Source of the DNA: an uncultured Bacteroidales bacterium
GTDB taxonomy: Bacteria > Bacteroidota > Bacteroidia > Bacteroidales > UBA932
DNA length: 64,000 nt
Assembly: GCA_900317925.1 (NCBI GenBank)
Contig: ONIQ01000007.1
Span: 1 to 64,000, forward strand
Direction of reading: 5' to 3'
The notes beneath the pieces were generated by a model. That model had not been told where the DNA came from and ran no database searches. It saw only the letters and a list, made by a program, of their open reading frames with translations. The translations under genes and the position numbers were made by a program. This document shows positions 9,745 through 17,510 of the stretch, piece after piece. Every line of letters starts with the position of its first letter. Position 1 is the first letter of the stretch.

Positions 9745-10131
9745 ATGATTACACACGATCTTCGGGTTTTGGCCGATGCGATGCTTGACAAGAAAGCGCA
9801 GAATGTGACGGGAATCGACCTCCGTTCGCTGGATGGTTCCATTACCGATTTCTTCATGATCTGCAACGGTTCCTCCACCACCAACGTGGCTGCCATCGCC
9901 GATAATGTCATCGATAAGATGCGCGAGGAACTGGGACGCAAGCCGCTTCGTACCCAGGGCATGGAGAATGGTTTCTGGATTATTCTGGATTATGGCGATA
10001 TCGTAGCGCACATTTTCCTGGAGGAATACCGCGATTTTTACCGCCTGGAAGATCTGTGGGCCGATGCGCCGCATAAACTGTACAAAGAGCGCAAGGTTAA
10101 GAAATCTAGCAAGAAAGACACTGACGAATGA
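9745..10131 (+). CDS. rsfS: Ribosome silencing factor RsfS
   Basis: 128 residues. Binds ribosomal protein uL14 and blocks subunit joining when nutrients are scarce. The Iojap/RsfS fold is recognisable: D-L-R-S-L-D-G near residue 25, FFMICNGSS, and later YGDIVAHIFLEEYRDFYRLEDLW, which is the family's hallmark. The C-terminus is a lysine-rich tail. The ATG at 9745 follows the promoter box by 38 bases. Its stop overlaps ftsH by four bases (ATGA). The arrangement rsfS-ftsH-cdsA is commonly seen in Bacteroidota. Confidence 0.96.
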   Translation: MITHDLRVLADAMLDKKAQNVTGIDLRSLDGSITDFFMICNGSSTTNVAAIADNVIDKMREELGRKPLRTQGMENGFWIILDYGDIVAHIFLEEYRDFYRLEDLWADAPHKLYKERKVKKSSKKDTDE

Positions 10132-12053
10132 AAGTAATCCGCTTAAATTTTTCCTGGCTCTACCTGTTGCTCATCCTGGGCATCGGGTGGATGCTTTATC
10201 GCAACACGGAAACGGCGAACCCGCAGAAAATCGAATGGGCCCAGGTCCAGCAGATGTTCCGTTCGGGTGATATCAAAGAGATCGAATATACCCGCAACGA
10301 CTTCAAGGGCGAGATCACGGTCCGTCCCGAGCGCCTGGCCAAGTATGCCGAAGACTTCGGCGGCAAGGTGCCCAAGGCGTCGCCCCATTTCTTTTTCCTG
10401 AATTCCGCCAAATTCGACCCTGAAACCGAATTCGGCGCGTTGAACGCCACCCTTCCCCCGAACGAGCAGGTAAAGGTGGTCATGGTGAACAATGAGCGCA
10501 TGTGGGGCCAGATCCTGGAGTGGTTCCTGTTCCCCGTCCTGCTGATTCTGATGTGGGTCTTCATGTTCCGCGGCATGGGCCGGGGCATGGGAGGCGGAAT
10601 GGGGAGCGGCCCCAATCCCTTCAACGTGGGCAAGGCTACCGGCAAACTGGCCGACAAGAACCAGGTCAACGTGACCTTCAAGGACGTAGCCGGCCTCTAT
10701 GGCGCCAAGGAAGAGGTGATGGAAATCGTTGACTTCCTGAAGAATCCGGCCAAATACACGGCCCTGGGCGGCAAAATCCCCAAAGGAGCCTTGCTGGTCG
10801 GCCCTCCCGGAACCGGTAAGACCTTACTGGCTAAGGCGGTAGCGGGCGAAGCGAACGTTCCTTTCTTCTCCATTTCCGGCTCGGATTTCGTGGAGATGTT
10901 CGTGGGCGTGGGTGCATCCCGCGTACGCGACCTCTTCCGTCAGGCCAAGGAGAAGGCCCCGTGCATCGTTTTCATCGATGAGATTGATGCGGTGGGGCGT
11001 GCCCGTGGGAAAAATGCGGGATGGTCGTCGAATGACGAACGGGAAAACACCCTCAATCAGCTCCTGACCGAAATGGACGGTTTCGGCAGCAATTCCGGCG
11101 TAATCGTGCTTGCCGCCACCAACCGGGCCGATATCCTGGACGGTGCGCTCATGCGCGCGGGCCGTTTCGACCGTCAGATCCATGTTGAACTGCCGGAGCT
11201 GAAGGAACGCGAGGAGATCTTCCAGGTCCACCTGCGCGGACTGAAGCTCGGAGAGGATTTCGATGTGTCCTTCATGGCCAAGCATACGCCCGGTTTCTCC
11301 GGTGCCGATATCGCCAACGTCTGTAATGAAGCGGCGTTGACTGCCGCCCGGCATAACCATACGGCCGTCATGCAGGAAGACTTCCTGGAAGCCGTGGACC
11401 GCATTATCGGTGGTTTGGAACGCAAGTCGAACACCATCATGTCGCCGGCCGAGAAACGGACGACGGCCTATCACGAGGCCGGCCATGCCCTGGTTGGCTG
11501 GCTGCTCAAATATGCCGATCCGGTGTTCAAGGTCAGCATCATCCCGCGCGGACAGGCGCTGGGAATCACCTGGTATCTGCCGGAGGAACGGAAAAACTGG
11601 TCCCGCAGTGTGATGATGGACCGCATGTGCGCCTTGCTGGGGGGTCGTGTGGCCGAGGAAATCATCAACGGAGAGCCTTCTACGGGCGCTTTGAACGACT
11701 TGGAGCGCATGACCCACATGGCCTATGCCATGGTCCAGTATTATGGAATGAGCGAGAAGGTGGGCAACGTTTCCTTCTACGATTCGACGGGTGCCCGCGG
11801 CTATGACCTTACCAAGCCCTATTCGGAGAAAACGGCCGAACTGATGGACCAGGAAGTGAAGTCCATCGTCCAGCAGGTTCACGACCGCACCCTCAAAATT
11901 ATTGAGGACCATCAAGATGCATTTATGCAGATGGGTTCGCTTTTATTGGAAAAAGAAGTTATATTTGCGGACGATATCGAGAAAATTCTGGGTCCGAAGG
12001 TAAAAGAGGAGTCGGAAGAAACGGTAAAAGAAGATGAAGAACGTAACAATTAG
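10128..12053 (+). CDS. ftsH: ATP-dependent zinc metalloprotease FtsH
   Basis: 641 residues. Hexameric inner-membrane AAA+ protease that degrades misfolded and regulatory membrane proteins. TM1 is about residues 8-24 and TM2 about 131-148, with a periplasmic domain between them. A Gly/Met-rich linker (about 149-160) follows TM2. Walker A GPPGTGKT is at about 225-232, the pore loop FVEMFVG follows, and Walker B is [10 protein letters not shown]. The zinc site HEAGH and the third ligand Asp in ALNDLERMT are intact. It overlaps rsfS by four bases and cdsA by 20 bases, so all three are likely translationally coupled. Confidence 0.98.
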   Translation: MKVIRLNFSWLYLLLILGIGWMLYRNTETANPQKIEWAQVQQMFRSGDIKEIEYTRNDFKGEITVRPERLAKYAEDFGGKVPKASPHFFFLNSAKFDPETEFGALNATLPPNEQVKVVMVNNERMWGQILEWFLFPVLLILMWVFMFRGMGRGMGGGMGSGPNPFNVGKATGKLADKNQVNVTFKDVAGLYGAKEEVMEIVDFLKNPAKYTALGGKIPKGALLVGPPGTGKTLLAKAVAGEANVPFFSISGSDFVEMFVGVGASRVRDLFRQAKEKAPCIVFIDEIDAVGRARGKNAGWSSNDERENTLNQLLTEMDGFGSNSGVIVLAATNRADILDGALMRAGRFDRQIHVELPELKEREEIFQVHLRGLKLGEDFDVSFMAKHTPGFSGADIANVCNEAALTAARHNHTAVMQEDFLEAVDRIIGGLERKSNTIMSPAEKRTTAYHEAGHALVGWLLKYADPVFKVSIIPRGQALGITWYLPEERKNWSRSVMMDRMCALLGGRVAEEIINGEPSTGALNDLERMTHMAYAMVQYYGMSEKVGNVSFYDSTGARGYDLTKPYSEKTAELMDQEVKSIVQQVHDRTLKIIEDHQDAFMQMGSLLLEKEVIFADDIEKILGPKVKEESEETVKEDEERNN

Positions 12054-12861
12054 AACCATCTCAGGCATCGGTTTCGTACTGGTAATGCTGGCGTGCCTAT
12101 TGTGGAGCCAATGGCTTTTCGGTGCCCTTGTGATCTTCATGATGGTGGGCATGATGTCGGAGTTTTACACGATTACGATGGGGGACCGCTACAAGGTCTC
12201 CCGAGCGTTGGCCATCCTGGCCGGTGTGGTCCTGTTTGCCCTGATCTATCTGGTTGCCGCCTATCAGATGCCCGTCAAATATGTGGCGTTGTCCATCGTG
12301 CCGGTCATCGTGGTGATGATCAATTCTTTGTATGTAGAAGACAAGACCGACTACGCAAAGTTCTCCAACTTGTATACGGGCTTGATTTATATCGCCGTCC
12401 CGCTGGCCCTGTCCAACCTGGTCGCCTTCCGGAACGGGCATTTCAGCGGCATGCTACTGGTCTCCTTCTTCGTGCTTATCTGGAGTTCCGATATCGGTGC
12501 ATATATCTTTGGTATGGCCTTGGGACAGAAATACGGAAAGAAACTCTTCCCGTCGGTCTCGCCCAAAAAGACCTGGATCGGCTACTGGGGAGGCATGTTT
12601 TTCGCCATTATGGCCGCCCATATCCTGAATCTGACGGGTATGCTGAGCCTTCCGATGCTGCACAGCGTCATTCTGGCCATCGTGATGCACGTTGCCGGCG
12701 TGTATGGCGATCTTTTCGAATCACAGTGGAAACGCATCTACGGTATCAAGGATTCCGGAACCATTATTCCCGGCCACGGAGGCCTGCTGGACCGTTTCGA
12801 CAGCACCCTGCTGGCCATGCCGGTAGGGGCCTTGTACCTGAGTCTTTTTGATTTGCTGTAA
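12034..12861 (+). CDS. cdsA: Phosphatidate cytidylyltransferase
   Basis: 275 residues, integral membrane. Makes CDP-diacylglycerol from phosphatidate and CTP, the branch point for phospholipids. Seven or eight hydrophobic segments are visible. The family signature is complete: KKTWIGYWGG, then GDLFESQWKR, IYGIKDSG, and PGHGGLLDRFDS. The ATG at 12034 lies within the end of ftsH (20-base overlap). The phosphatidylserine decarboxylase follows after 56 bases, so two steps of phosphatidylethanolamine synthesis are adjacent. Confidence 0.97.
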   Translation: MKNVTIRTISGIGFVLVMLACLLWSQWLFGALVIFMMVGMMSEFYTITMGDRYKVSRALAILAGVVLFALIYLVAAYQMPVKYVALSIVPVIVVMINSLYVEDKTDYAKFSNLYTGLIYIAVPLALSNLVAFRNGHFSGMLLVSFFVLIWSSDIGAYIFGMALGQKYGKKLFPSVSPKKTWIGYWGGMFFAIMAAHILNLTGMLSLPMLHSVILAIVMHVAGVYGDLFESQWKRIYGIKDSGTIIPGHGGLLDRFDSTLLAMPVGALYLSLFDLL

Positions 12862-12868
12862 ATCAGTA

Positions 12869-12916
12869 TTTGTCTTTTCGCGAAATTATTTCTACATTTG
12901 AAAAATAATTCGCGAA
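12869..12916 (+). promoter_or_regulatory. psd promoter flanked by two TTCGCGAA palindromes
   Basis: TTTG (12869-12872), 20 bases, TACATTTG (12893-12900) is a full Bacteroidota promoter. Identical palindromes TTCGCGAA sit at 12877-12884 and 12909-12916, centres 32 bases apart, on either side of the -7 box. The surrounding CGCGAAATTATTT and AAATAATTCGCG form a larger, nearly perfect inverted repeat (12879-12914). Confidence 0.6.
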
Positions 12917-12917
12917 A

Positions 12918-13571
12918 ATGAAACTTGACAAGGATTCTTTTGACGTGATAATCGGGATGACCCTGCTGATGGTCGGCCTGATTTCCGTTATCCTTTTCTT
13001 TATCCATAACCGATACATTTCATGGCCGTTGGCCGGCTTGTTGTTCTGCTTCCTGCTGTTTGTAATCTGGTTCCACCGGGTCCCTTCCCGTACGGCGAAA
13101 GGAGACGAGAAATCGGTTCTCGCCGTAGCGGACGGAAGGATCGTGATTGTGGAGAAGGCATTTGAGAAGGAGTTCTTGAAAAAAGAATGCATCCAGGTTT
13201 CCATTTACATGAATTTCTTCGACGTACATGCGAACTTCTGGCCGGTTTCCGGTGAAGTTTCCTATTGCAAGTATCATCCCGGCAAGTATCTGCTGGCTTT
13301 CAAGCCGAAAGCGGCCGAAGAAAACGAGCATTTTTCCACCAGCCTGCACAATTCGTACGGCGATGTCTTCTACAAGCAGATTGCCGGCACCTTTGCGCGC
13401 CGCATTGTGAGCTACTCCAAAGAGGGCCTGGCGGTTGAGCGGGGCAAGCAGATGGGAATTATCAAGTTCGGTTCCCGCATCGACATGTTCCTGCCGCTGG
13501 ATGCCGATATCAAGGTAAAGGTCGGTGACCTCACCCGCGCCTGCGAAACGGTAATTGCAGAATTTGATTAA
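12918..13571 (+). CDS. psd: Phosphatidylserine decarboxylase proenzyme (short type)
   Basis: 217 residues. Converts phosphatidylserine to phosphatidylethanolamine with a pyruvoyl cofactor made by self-cleavage. Two N-terminal membrane segments (about 10-29 and 34-52) are followed by the soluble catalytic part with YMNFFDVHANFWPV (catalytic His) and, near the C-terminus, KFGSRIDMFLP. The Gly-Ser in that motif is the expected cleavage site. Length fits the short archaeal-like class, not the 300-residue E. coli type. It has its own promoter despite lying just after cdsA. Its stop overlaps the convergent ispG stop by four bases. Confidence 0.93.
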   Translation: MKLDKDSFDVIIGMTLLMVGLISVILFFIHNRYISWPLAGLLFCFLLFVIWFHRVPSRTAKGDEKSVLAVADGRIVIVEKAFEKEFLKKECIQVSIYMNFFDVHANFWPVSGEVSYCKYHPGKYLLAFKPKAAEENEHFSTSLHNSYGDVFYKQIAGTFARRIVSYSKEGLAVERGKQMGIIKFGSRIDMFLPLDADIKVKVGDLTRACETVIAEFD

Positions 13572-14911
13572 GCCTCTTTGGCATCTGACTCGATCAGTTC
13601 GAGCAGACGGTCTATCGCCTCGGTATCCGGAATGTGACGGAGTACCGGGGTTTTTCCTTTATAGATGGACACCTTGTGGTTGCCTTCACCCACATAGCCC
13701 CAGTCGGCGTCGGCCATCTCTCCGGGACCGTTTACGATGCATCCCATGACGGCAATCACCACGTTCTTCAGGTGGCTGGTCCGCGCTTTCACTGCTTCGA
13801 AGGCCGCCTGGAGGTCGTACATGGTCCGTCCGCAGCCGGGGCAGGCCACGTATTCCGGTTTATAGAAACGGCGGCGGGCAGCCTGGAGCAGCTCGTCGGC
13901 CAGATAGGCTCCCAGTCCGGAGGCATCGATATCAACGGGCGTTCCTGTTTCATCCCGATAGGTTCCGGCAAAGGAAACTTCATCCAACTCTTTATCCAGC
14001 AGGCGTTTGCCAAAATCGCAAGCGGCGTCCAGCAGCAGACGCTCACGGGAAGGAGCCTCGTAGGTGGCCACGGCCTTTTTCCCTTCCAGCTTCAGGTTGG
14101 TGAGGGAGGAATAGAGCCGGTGGTCGTAGCGGTCGGCCAGATAGCGGGCGACGGGAAGCTCGTTCACGGGGTCTTCGGTCAGCGATACGCGGATGGTATT
14201 GCCCAGGCCTTCCGCCAACAGGGTAGAGATGCCCACACAGGATTTGATGCGTCCCGAATCGCCGTTCCCGGCTTCGGTTACGCCAACGTGCAGGGGGAAG
14301 ACAACACCCCGTTCCTGCATGAACTGCGCCAGCAGGCGGTAGGCTTCCACAACCACCAGGGTGTTGCTGGCTTTCAGCGAAACCACGACCTGGTAGAACT
14401 TCCGTTCGATACACATATCCACCCATTCCATGGCCGCCTTGGCCATGGCCAGCGGCGTGTTGCCGTACAGGTTGGTGATGTACTCGCCCAAAGAACCGTG
14501 GTTCAGGCCGATCCGGATCGCCGTTCCGTGCTGCTTGCAGACATCCAGCAGTTCCAGGAACTGGCGGCGCGCTTCGTCGTGATCGCGGTGGAAATTGCCC
14601 GGGTTGATGCGGACCTTCTCCACATGCGGGGCTACGGCGAGGGCGGTTGCAGAGGAAAAATGGATATCGGCCACCAGCGGGGTTGTGATCCCCTCGGCAC
14701 GCAGCAGTGCGCGGATGGCACGGATGTGTTCCACATCGGCCACAGACGGCACGGTGATGCGGATGAGCTGTGCTCCGGCGGCAGCCATGCGGCGGCACTG
14801 TTCCACCGTGGCTTCAACCTCGTTCGTGTGCGTATTGCACATCGTCTGGATGACGATGCTTTCCCGGGAGCCGATGAGCACGTCACCGACTTGTACTGTC
14901 CGTGTTTCCAT
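13568..14911 (-). CDS. ispG: 4-hydroxy-3-methylbut-2-en-1-yl diphosphate synthase
   Basis: 447 residues. Penultimate enzyme of the MEP isoprenoid pathway, using a [4Fe-4S] cluster. The N-terminal TIM barrel carries VQTMCNT-type start (IVIQTMCNTHT), VADIHF, VRINPGN and LHVGVTEAG. The C-terminal cluster domain has ACPGCGRTMYD and VMGCIVNGPGE, giving three cysteines plus a glutamate. Between them lies an extra segment of about 80 residues that is absent from the E. coli enzyme. Many Bacteroidota relatives have a much larger insert (proteins of around 600 residues). It is the last gene of the ligA operon and overlaps the preceding gene by 29 bases. Confidence 0.96.
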   Translation of the reverse strand: METRTVQVGDVLIGSRESIVIQTMCNTHTNEVEATVEQCRRMAAAGAQLIRITVPSVADVEHIRAIRALLRAEGITTPLVADIHFSSATALAVAPHVEKVRINPGNFHRDHDEARRQFLELLDVCKQHGTAIRIGLNHGSLGEYITNLYGNTPLAMAKAAMEWVDMCIERKFYQVVVSLKASNTLVVVEAYRLLAQFMQERGVVFPLHVGVTEAGNGDSGRIKSCVGISTLLAEGLGNTIRVSLTEDPVNELPVARYLADRYDHRLYSSLTNLKLEGKKAVATYEAPSRERLLLDAACDFGKRLLDKELDEVSFAGTYRDETGTPVDIDASGLGAYLADELLQAARRRFYKPEYVACPGCGRTMYDLQAAFEAVKARTSHLKNVVIAVMGCIVNGPGEMADADWGYVGEGNHKVSIYKGKTPVLRHIPDTEAIDRLLELIESDAKEA

Positions 14912-15686
14912 ATATTGAATTGTAGGCTTCTTTTCTAAGTTCTTTGCGCGTACGGCCGGTCCGGCGGCTCAACTGGTAGTGGATGCCGGCGGTGATGACA
15001 ATGTCCAGCGGATACGCAAACCGATAATAATAAGGACTATACCAGTCCGGCTCGTAGAGCGACGACCAGGCCCATTTCACCTGGCCCTCGATGTGGAATT
15101 CGAAGGGATCGAAGACAATGCCGAAGCCCACGCCGCCTTTCAGGCCGAAGTCCCGGCGGATATCCGTGTCCTTGAAAGAATCTTCCAGGCCCTCGGTTAC
15201 ACGAGGACCGGTGCGGTGAATGTCCCAGCGCCAGCCGGCATAAGGGCCGACCGAGGCAAAGGCTTTGAAGAATTCGGTATCATAGTGCATGATGGCCTGC
15301 AGGGGGACGTCGAAGGATTTCATGACCACTTTGGTGGCTCCTTCCAGCGTAGGCGTAATCTTGGTCTCCTTGTCTTCTTTGAACTGATAGCCCTCGCGAC
15401 CGTAGAAAAAGCCCAGGCGGACGCCGAAATAGGGCAGGTAGCCCAGCATCTTGCCGTACAGGGTGTAGGAGATGCCGAAGGTCTGCGGCTCCAGGAAGAA
15501 TTCCGTATCGCGGATGGGGTTGAAAGAGGTATTGACCAGCGTAACCCCATAGTGGATGCCAAGCAGGCTGTAATCGTTCAGGAAGAAAGCCGGCCGCTTC
15601 ATCTCGGTGGTATCCAGCTTGACTTCCTGGGCCTGCATGGCCGTACCGGCAAACAGCAGGGATATAAGGATAAGGATCTTTCTCAT
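14883..15686 (-). CDS. Predicted outer-membrane beta-barrel protein
   Basis: 267 residues, function unknown. A signal peptide (about 1-19, ending MQAQ) is followed by alternating beta-strands rich in Tyr, Phe and Gly (FGVRLGFFYGREGY, FASVGPYAGWRWD, GLKGGVGFGIVF), the pattern of a small 8-10-stranded barrel such as PorT-like or OmpA-like families. It ends with an unusual basic tail (RRTGRTRKELRKE) that would face the periplasm or lie beyond the last strand. It overlaps the upstream lipoprotein gene by four bases and ispG by 29 bases. It sits in an operon with relA/spoT and an Ig-like lipoprotein, but no joint function can be read from this. Confidence 0.8.
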   Translation of the reverse strand: MRKILILISLLFAGTAMQAQEVKLDTTEMKRPAFFLNDYSLLGIHYGVTLVNTSFNPIRDTEFFLEPQTFGISYTLYGKMLGYLPYFGVRLGFFYGREGYQFKEDKETKITPTLEGATKVVMKSFDVPLQAIMHYDTEFFKAFASVGPYAGWRWDIHRTGPRVTEGLEDSFKDTDIRRDFGLKGGVGFGIVFDPFEFHIEGQVKWAWSSLYEPDWYSPYYYRFAYPLDIVITAGIHYQLSRRTGRTRKELRKEAYNSIYGNTDSTSR

Positions 15687-17506
15687 TCAGCGGCGGTTTT
15701 GGGACGGAAGAGTTCCGACAGGTCAAGATCCTGCTCCACTTCGGTGCGGGGAAGGATATCGATCATCGGTTTGTCATTCATTTTGAGGAATTTAACCTGT
15801 TCGGGCTGGCGGTGCTCCAGGAGCGATCCGGTATCCACAATCCCGTTCTTGTTCACATCTTCCGTGATGCGGATGGCATACGTGCCTTCCTTCAGATAGG
15901 GGAAGAGAAGGTCGGTGTCCCGGTCGATGATATAGGTCCGCAGGATCTTGTCGCGTTTCTCGTTGAACAGGTCGATGATGTATTTGTTGTGCACGCCGAC
16001 GCATTTGAGCGTGAGCGAACTCAAGTCCTCGTTGGTGGGGAGGGTAACCTTTACTTCCGTACTGTCGTTCAGGAAACCGTTGATGTCGCGGAACCGACGG
16101 TGCGGAACCTTCAGGAAATACTCGTAACCGGGCAGGTATTTCACATCCGGGCGGATGGTGTATTTGCGCAGATTCAGGCTGTCGCGTTCCCATTTGAAGG
16201 TCCCGACGCTCTCTTTCTGCTTGGGATTGAGGTAGCGGAAGGTCATGCCGGCAAAATCTTCGTAGATGGGCGGGAGCTTGAATTCCATTTCAAAGCCATA
16301 CTGCTCCACGCGTTCCGGCTCTGCCGTCAGGGTGAACGCGCAGATGGTATCCTTGTGCTGGAGGGTCTTCTTGGCGCTCTTGGACCGCAATTTGCGGCCT
16401 CCAACGCCTTCCTGGTAGAGTTTTACATGCTCGACGGTCGGGAAGAGCCTGCCCAGGGAATCGGTCTTATGATAATTGACGAACAGGTGCAGGGTATCCG
16501 GGGCGGGTTTCCGGCTGTTTAGCCAGACCTCGATGCTGTCTCCTTCCACGTTGGATTGCATGATCAGGGCATCGCCCGGGAAGCCGCGGAACCACATGGA
16601 ATCGATCTGTGCATTGGGGGCGTTGAAGGTGATGTAGGCGCTCCGGTCGCCGGTGCGGACCTTGTTCATGATCATCTGCCGGGACGGCTTCTCCCGGAAG
16701 AGGGAGAGTTCGTATTCCACTTTGCGGGCCTGGCAGAGGGCCGTATCCTTCATGTCGTATTTCATGAGTTCCGGCAGGGTGTCGTTCACCTTGACGACCG
16801 GCCGGATCAGGGTGTCCACAAAGGCAATCAGGTCTTCGTCCGGGTCGTACTGGTTATTCCCGTTGGCATCCTTGATGGCATACATCCGGAACAGGGTGTC
16901 CTGGATGTTGCGCAGGCAGAAGTAACCCCAGTCGTCGGTCTTGACGGCGGCCACGGGCCGTTTCAGGAAGACGGCCGAGTCAGAAGGGTCTTTGTATAGC
17001 ATCACGGTGGCTCCCTTGACCGGATTCAGGCTGGTTGCGTTCTGGACCAGACCGGTAACCATCATTGAATCAATCTGTTTGCCGGTAGAGAAGACAAAGG
17101 TGAAACCGGGGAAGAGGTTGCCTTCGTTGTTGTCGGCGATGGCATTGGAGATATCCAGGGCATAGGTGGTGTTGGAATCCAGGTCGGCCGGGAAGGTTAT
17201 GACCACGCTTTTCCCTTTGATCTTGGCCTTGGGGAGTTTGGTGGCCGGCGGGGAAAGGAAGATGCTTTTGGCATCTTTGATGACCACGTACTCGTCGAAG
17301 GTGAAAACAATGCGGGCTCCGCTCACCGGCACTTGCGTGGTGCCGGGCAGGGGAGAGATGCGCCGGAGGACCGGCGGAATGGTATCCCGTTCGCCGCCGG
17401 TAGGCGCTTCGGTCGTGTTGGCGCAGGACGGCGCGTGCAGGGCTGCGGCCAGGATGGCCAGGACGGGCAGCAGCGGGAAATATCGGTTGATGAACTTCTT
17501 CAGCAT
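15683..17506 (-). CDS. Ig-like (Big_5/SbsA-type) surface lipoprotein
   Basis: 607 residues. The N-terminus has a hydrophobic stretch followed by Cys near residue 29 (LHAPSCAN), compatible with a lipoprotein signal. Residues about 40-145 match a bacterial Ig-like domain (DTIPPVLRRISPLPGTTQVP, then VVITFPADLDSNTTY, and FTFVFSTGK). A carboxypeptidase-regulatory-like fold may follow (GLVQNATSLNPVKGATVMLYKD). The remainder is beta-rich with a second D-rich stretch (KDANGNNQYDPDEDL) and another late in the protein (EDVNKNGIVDTGS) that look like calcium-binding loops. This domain plan is widespread in Bacteroidota; the role is unknown. Confidence 0.82.
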   Translation of the reverse strand: MLKKFINRYFPLLPVLAILAAALHAPSCANTTEAPTGGERDTIPPVLRRISPLPGTTQVPVSGARIVFTFDEYVVIKDAKSIFLSPPATKLPKAKIKGKSVVITFPADLDSNTTYALDISNAIADNNEGNLFPGFTFVFSTGKQIDSMMVTGLVQNATSLNPVKGATVMLYKDPSDSAVFLKRPVAAVKTDDWGYFCLRNIQDTLFRMYAIKDANGNNQYDPDEDLIAFVDTLIRPVVKVNDTLPELMKYDMKDTALCQARKVEYELSLFREKPSRQMIMNKVRTGDRSAYITFNAPNAQIDSMWFRGFPGDALIMQSNVEGDSIEVWLNSRKPAPDTLHLFVNYHKTDSLGRLFPTVEHVKLYQEGVGGRKLRSKSAKKTLQHKDTICAFTLTAEPERVEQYGFEMEFKLPPIYEDFAGMTFRYLNPKQKESVGTFKWERDSLNLRKYTIRPDVKYLPGYEYFLKVPHRRFRDINGFLNDSTEVKVTLPTNEDLSSLTLKCVGVHNKYIIDLFNEKRDKILRTYIIDRDTDLLFPYLKEGTYAIRITEDVNKNGIVDTGSLLEHRQPEQVKFLKMNDKPMIDILPRTEVEQDLDLSELFRPKTAAE

Positions 17507-17510
17507 ATTC

